NCBI GenBank assembly: GCA_947175585.1
Contig: CAMWNL010000052.1
Location: 1-8,139 of the forward strand
Direction of reading: 5' to 3'
Length of the DNA stretch: 8,139 nt
Source of the DNA: an uncultured Bacteroidales bacterium
GTDB lineage: Bacteria; Bacteroidota; Bacteroidia; Bacteroidales; Muribaculaceae
In this document: positions 5,522 to 8,139 of the stretch, one piece after another
Numbering within the stretch: position 1 is the stretch's first letter
How the letters are laid out: each line of letters opens with the position of its first letter
Made by a program: the position numbers and the translations under genes
Notes under the pieces: generated by a model
Told to the model about the DNA's origin: nothing
Databases searched by the model: none
The model's input: only the letters and a program-made list of their open reading frames with translations

Positions 5522-7636
5522 ATGAGATCTAAAGATGACAAGCCCAGGGCAAAGACGGCTCCGAAGAAGGCATCGAGTGTGCAACGCCGCAAGCGTTCAG
5601 CCAAAGTTTTGCCGATAATTAAAAATGATCCGTGGCTCGAACCGTATGTTGATGCAATCAACGGACGCCATCAGGACGCCGAACGCAAACGTAAGGAGCT
5701 CGGCGGAAAATTGGTTGATTTTGCAAATGCACATCATTATTTCGGACTGCAACGCAATGCCGACGGCAGCTGGACATTCCGCGAGTGGGCGCCTCACGCT
5801 ACATCTATCACTCTTATAGGAGATTTTTCTCGCTGGAATGAGGAAGCGATGTTTGCTTTGAAACCTGTGGGTAATGGGGTCTGGGAGATTAATCTTCCGG
5901 CCAATGCCATCCATCACGGTGATTATTACAAGATGATGGTGCGTTGGGACGGTGGTGAAGGTCAGCGTGTGCCGGCTTATGCTACCCGTGTAGTCCAGGA
6001 TCCTGAAACAGCTATTTTTTCGGCTCAGGTCTGGGAACCGGAGGCGCAATATGTCTGGAAAAATGATGATTTCAGACCTGATACAAAACCATTGCTCATC
6101 TACGAATGTCACATAGGCATGGCTCAGGAGCGAGAGGGTGTAGGCACATACAACGAATTCCGGGAAAATGTTTTACCACGTATCGCTGCCGACGGTTATA
6201 ATGCCATACAGATAATGGCTATTCAGGAGCACCCTTACTATGGTTCGTTCGGCTACCATGTGTCGAGTTTCTTTGCGGCATCGAGCCGATTCGGCACCCC
6301 CGAAGAACTTAAGGAGCTCATCGACGCCGCCCACGGCGAAGGCATAGCAGTGATAATGGATATAGTCCACAGCCACGCTGTCAAAAACGAAGCCGAAGGC
6401 CTCGGTCGGCTTGACGGCAGCTATGATTTATACTTTTACGGGGACGGTCGTCGCGAGCATCCGGCGTGGGACTCTCTCTGCTTTGATTACGGCAAAAACG
6501 AAGTGATTCATTTTTTGCTGTCAAACTGCAAATACTGGATGGAAGAGTATCATTTTGACGGTTTCCGTTTCGATGGTGTGACGTCGATGCTCTATTATAA
6601 CCACGGTCTCGGCCAGGCCTTCAACGGATATGCTGATTACTATAATGGCGCACAGGATACTAACGCCATCACATATCTCACCCTTGCCAATGAGCTTATC
6701 CACGATTACAACCCTCACGCTATAACTATCGCAGAGGAAATGAGCGGCATGCCGGGTCTTGCCCTCCCGGTCAAGGACGGTGGCATCGGATTTGATTACC
6801 GCATGGCGATGGGTATACCTGATTACTGGATTAAGACTCTCAAGGAAAAGAAGGACGAGGACTGGCATCCGACATCGATTTTCTGGGAACTCACCAACCG
6901 CCGTGCCGACGAAAAGACTATCAGCTATGTCGAGAGTCACGACCAGGCGCTTGTCGGTGATAAGACTGTGATATTCCGTCTTATTGACAAAGAAATGTAT
7001 TGGCACATGGAGAAGGACGACGATAACCTCGCAGTCGCCCGAGGCATGGCGCTCCACAAGATGATACGTCTTGTCACCATTGCCACTATCAATGGCGGAT
7101 ACCTTAATTTTATGGGAAATGAATTCGGTCATCCCGAGTGGATTGACTTTCCTCGCGAGGGTAACGGGTGGAGTTATAAGTATGCCCGTCGCCAATGGGA
7201 TCTTGTCGACCGCGACGACCTCAAATATCAATATCTCAATGATTTTGACAATGCGATGGTCGAACTCGTCAGCTCATGCTATGATTTTCAGTCGCTACCG
7301 ATAAGGAAACTATGGGAAAAAGATGATGATCAGATACTTGCGTTTATGCGTGGCGATCTTGTGTTTGTATTCAACTTCAATCCCTTCAACTCATTCGAGG
7401 GCTACGGTATTCTTGCGCCCGGGGGGTCTTATGAAACAGTGCTTTCGACCGACCGACCCGAATTCGGTGGCTATGGCAATATCGACGAAACTGTCGAACA
7501 TCTCACAGTCTCCGATCCTCTCTACTCGCCTCACGGAGTTGAATGGTTGAAACTTTATATACCATCGCGTTCGGCTCTCGTCCTCCGCAAACGCCCCAAC
7601 CTCCGCAAACCCACTACATCACGCCGCAAGAAATAA
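5522..7636 (+). CDS. glgB: 1,4-alpha-glucan branching enzyme, eukaryote-like GH13_8
   Basis: A 704-residue cytoplasmic enzyme that cuts alpha-1,4 glucan chains and rejoins them as alpha-1,6 branches in glycogen. Residues about 70-170 form the N-terminal beta-sandwich (CBM48-like; FREWAPHATSITLIGDFSRWN). About 190-560 is the GH13 barrel: EHPYYGSFGYHVSSFFAASSRFG (split near 236-258), DIVHSHA (280-286), nucleophile D351 in GFRFDGVTSM, acid/base E405 in TIAEEMSG, and D474 in ESHDQALVGDK. A C-terminal beta domain runs to about 690. The motifs FAASSR, ESHDQALVGDK and NFMGNEFGHPEW are those of the animal, fungal and plant enzymes rather than the E. coli GlgB type. Length is close to the roughly 700 residues of eukaryotic enzymes, and all catalytic residues are present. 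Both ends carry Lys/Arg-rich tails (about 2-28 and 689-704) outside the fold. The ATG at 5522 is the only sensible start after the -7 box. No other glycogen gene is visible nearby. Confidence 0.95.
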   Translation: MRSKDDKPRAKTAPKKASSVQRRKRSAKVLPIIKNDPWLEPYVDAINGRHQDAERKRKELGGKLVDFANAHHYFGLQRNADGSWTFREWAPHATSITLIGDFSRWNEEAMFALKPVGNGVWEINLPANAIHHGDYYKMMVRWDGGEGQRVPAYATRVVQDPETAIFSAQVWEPEAQYVWKNDDFRPDTKPLLIYECHIGMAQEREGVGTYNEFRENVLPRIAADGYNAIQIMAIQEHPYYGSFGYHVSSFFAASSRFGTPEELKELIDAAHGEGIAVIMDIVHSHAVKNEAEGLGRLDGSYDLYFYGDGRREHPAWDSLCFDYGKNEVIHFLLSNCKYWMEEYHFDGFRFDGVTSMLYYNHGLGQAFNGYADYYNGAQDTNAITYLTLANELIHDYNPHAITIAEEMSGMPGLALPVKDGGIGFDYRMAMGIPDYWIKTLKEKKDEDWHPTSIFWELTNRRADEKTISYVESHDQALVGDKTVIFRLIDKEMYWHMEKDDDNLAVARGMALHKMIRLVTIATINGGYLNFMGNEFGHPEWIDFPREGNGWSYKYARRQWDLVDRDDLKYQYLNDFDNAMVELVSSCYDFQSLPIRKLWEKDDDQILAFMRGDLVFVFNFNPFNSFEGYGILAPGGSYETVLSTDRPEFGGYGNIDETVEHLTVSDPLYSPHGVEWLKLYIPSRSALVLRKRPNLRKPTTSRRKK

Positions 7637-7656
7637 AATAAATAGATTATAAAAAG

Positions 7657-7707
7657 CAAGTCGCATTTCCAGACTATCATAATATCTGGAAATGCGACTT
7701 GTCTATT
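7657..7707. terminator. Perfect 17-bp bidirectional terminator
   Basis: The arms at 7657-7673 and 7685-7701 are perfect complements over 17 bases, with an 11-base loop. On the plus strand the stem is followed by TCTATTT; on the minus strand by GCTTTTTA. It sits 20 bases after the branching enzyme stop and also lies downstream of the convergent gene at 7789-8139, so it plausibly ends both transcripts. The stretch 7702-7788 between it and that gene shows no other feature. Confidence 0.8.
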
Positions 7708-7788
7708 TAATTTAGATGAAATATTTGTTTGAGAGGCAATATATAAGTATAATTAGGGTTAAAGTGTCTGCAGTTTCCGTCTCTCTTT

Positions 7789-8139
7789 TTAAAACCTCAC
7801 GTCGAAGCGTTGTCGGGGGAGGGTGGGTGAGTGCACTATTATGGTGAAGCCCCGAGAGTTGTCAAAACGCATGCCCCGGGTTGTTTCAGACCAGATCCTT
7901 TCACATGTTGACTGTCCGCCACAGTTGGTGTCCGGAAAAATATAGACAAGTTTATCGCGCGTCGACTTAATGTCAGCACTGTCATCATTGATGATTATCA
8001 GGTCGGCATCTGATGGTTCGGGCGCGAAATTGACATTGCGTCTGACCGATTTCAGAGCGACTTTCTGTAACGAAGCATTACGATCACCAATAATAATTGC
8101 AGAGGCCGGGTTAAATCTGACGGCTATCCTGAATATCAG
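7789..8139 (-). CDS. C-terminal 116 residues of an unrecognised protein (partial)
   Basis: An uninterrupted minus-strand frame enters from the right edge and stops at a TAA at 7789-7791. Its start lies outside the window. I do not recognise the family. The visible part alternates hydrophobic strands with acidic turns (ASAIIIGDRN, DADLIIINDD, DKLVYIFPD, GFTIIVHS), suggesting an alpha/beta or beta-rich domain. Two cysteines lie close together in NCGGQSTCE. No membrane segment is visible. Codon usage and G+C resemble the branching enzyme rather than the restriction-modification genes. Reality is supported by 116 codons without a stop, by protein-like composition, and by a terminator placed to serve it at 7657-7701. 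Confidence 0.75.
   Translation of the reverse strand: MIFRIAVRFNPASAIIIGDRNASLQKVALKSVRRNVNFAPEPSDADLIIINDDSADIKSTRDKLVYIFPDTNCGGQSTCERIWSETTRGMRFDNSRGFTIIVHSPTLPRQRFDVRF

Noticed and set aside
5597..6112. 171-codon open frame on the minus strand
   Set aside because: It lies opposite the branching enzyme, whose motifs are unambiguous; it has no promoter and no recognisable motif.
6521..7231. 236-codon open frame on the minus strand
   Set aside because: Also antisense to conserved catalytic regions of the branching enzyme; its length follows from codon bias of the real gene.
1..8139. CRISPR arrays, insertion sequences, toxin-antitoxin pairs or tRNA-end attachment repeats
   Set aside because: I saw no spaced repeats, transposase motifs, small paired genes or second copy of the tRNA-Leu 3' end in the window.

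Overview
The window looks like chromosome of a Bacteroidales bacterium from a gut-type lineage; a Muribaculaceae- or Prevotella/Bacteroides-like member would fit. This rests on three things. Promoters follow the Bacteroidetes form (TTG, 20 bp, TAnnTTTG). Leaders are A-rich without Shine-Dalgarno sequences. The proteins are typical of the group: a PepSY-like secreted protein, a secreted repeat protein with a VYNLQG...IYIIDGKKVL tail, and a eukaryote-like glycogen branching enzyme. The species cannot be named from the sequence alone.

Layout from left to right. Positions 1-41 hold the last codons of an unidentified plus-strand gene. A GNRA-loop terminator follows (175-202), then a small secreted protein with two PepSY-like repeats (276-713, +). 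A long hairpin (751-785) separates it from a convergent minus-strand gene for a 654-residue secreted protein with four diverged repeats of about 140-160 residues (809-2773, -). Upstream of that gene on the same strand are two AT-rich genes five bases apart: an N6-adenine DNA methyltransferase of the D12 type (4034-5116, -) and a protein of unknown family with a PD-(D/E)XK-like nuclease motif (2943-4028, -). Together they look like a complete type II restriction-modification cassette. Next comes a tRNA-Leu(CAA) gene with its own promoter and terminator (5267-5348, -), then a 704-residue GH13_8-type 1,4-alpha-glucan branching enzyme (5522-7636, +). A perfect 17-bp bidirectional hairpin (7657-7701) follows. 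The window ends inside an unrecognised minus-strand gene (7789-8139, C-terminal 116 residues only).

The genes do not form one pathway. The branching enzyme (glycogen metabolism) and the tRNA are core functions, the two secreted proteins belong to the cell envelope, and the methyltransferase-nuclease pair is the accessory element. That pair differs from its flanks in base composition (hand-counted lines of 28-42% G+C, against 55% in the branching enzyme and the repeat protein) and sits directly behind the tRNA-Leu terminator, a common place for acquired DNA. The most useful leads are the possibly unassigned nuclease, the choice of start codon for the methyltransferase, the four-repeat secreted protein, and the basic tails on the branching enzyme. 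I found no clearly unprecedented system.
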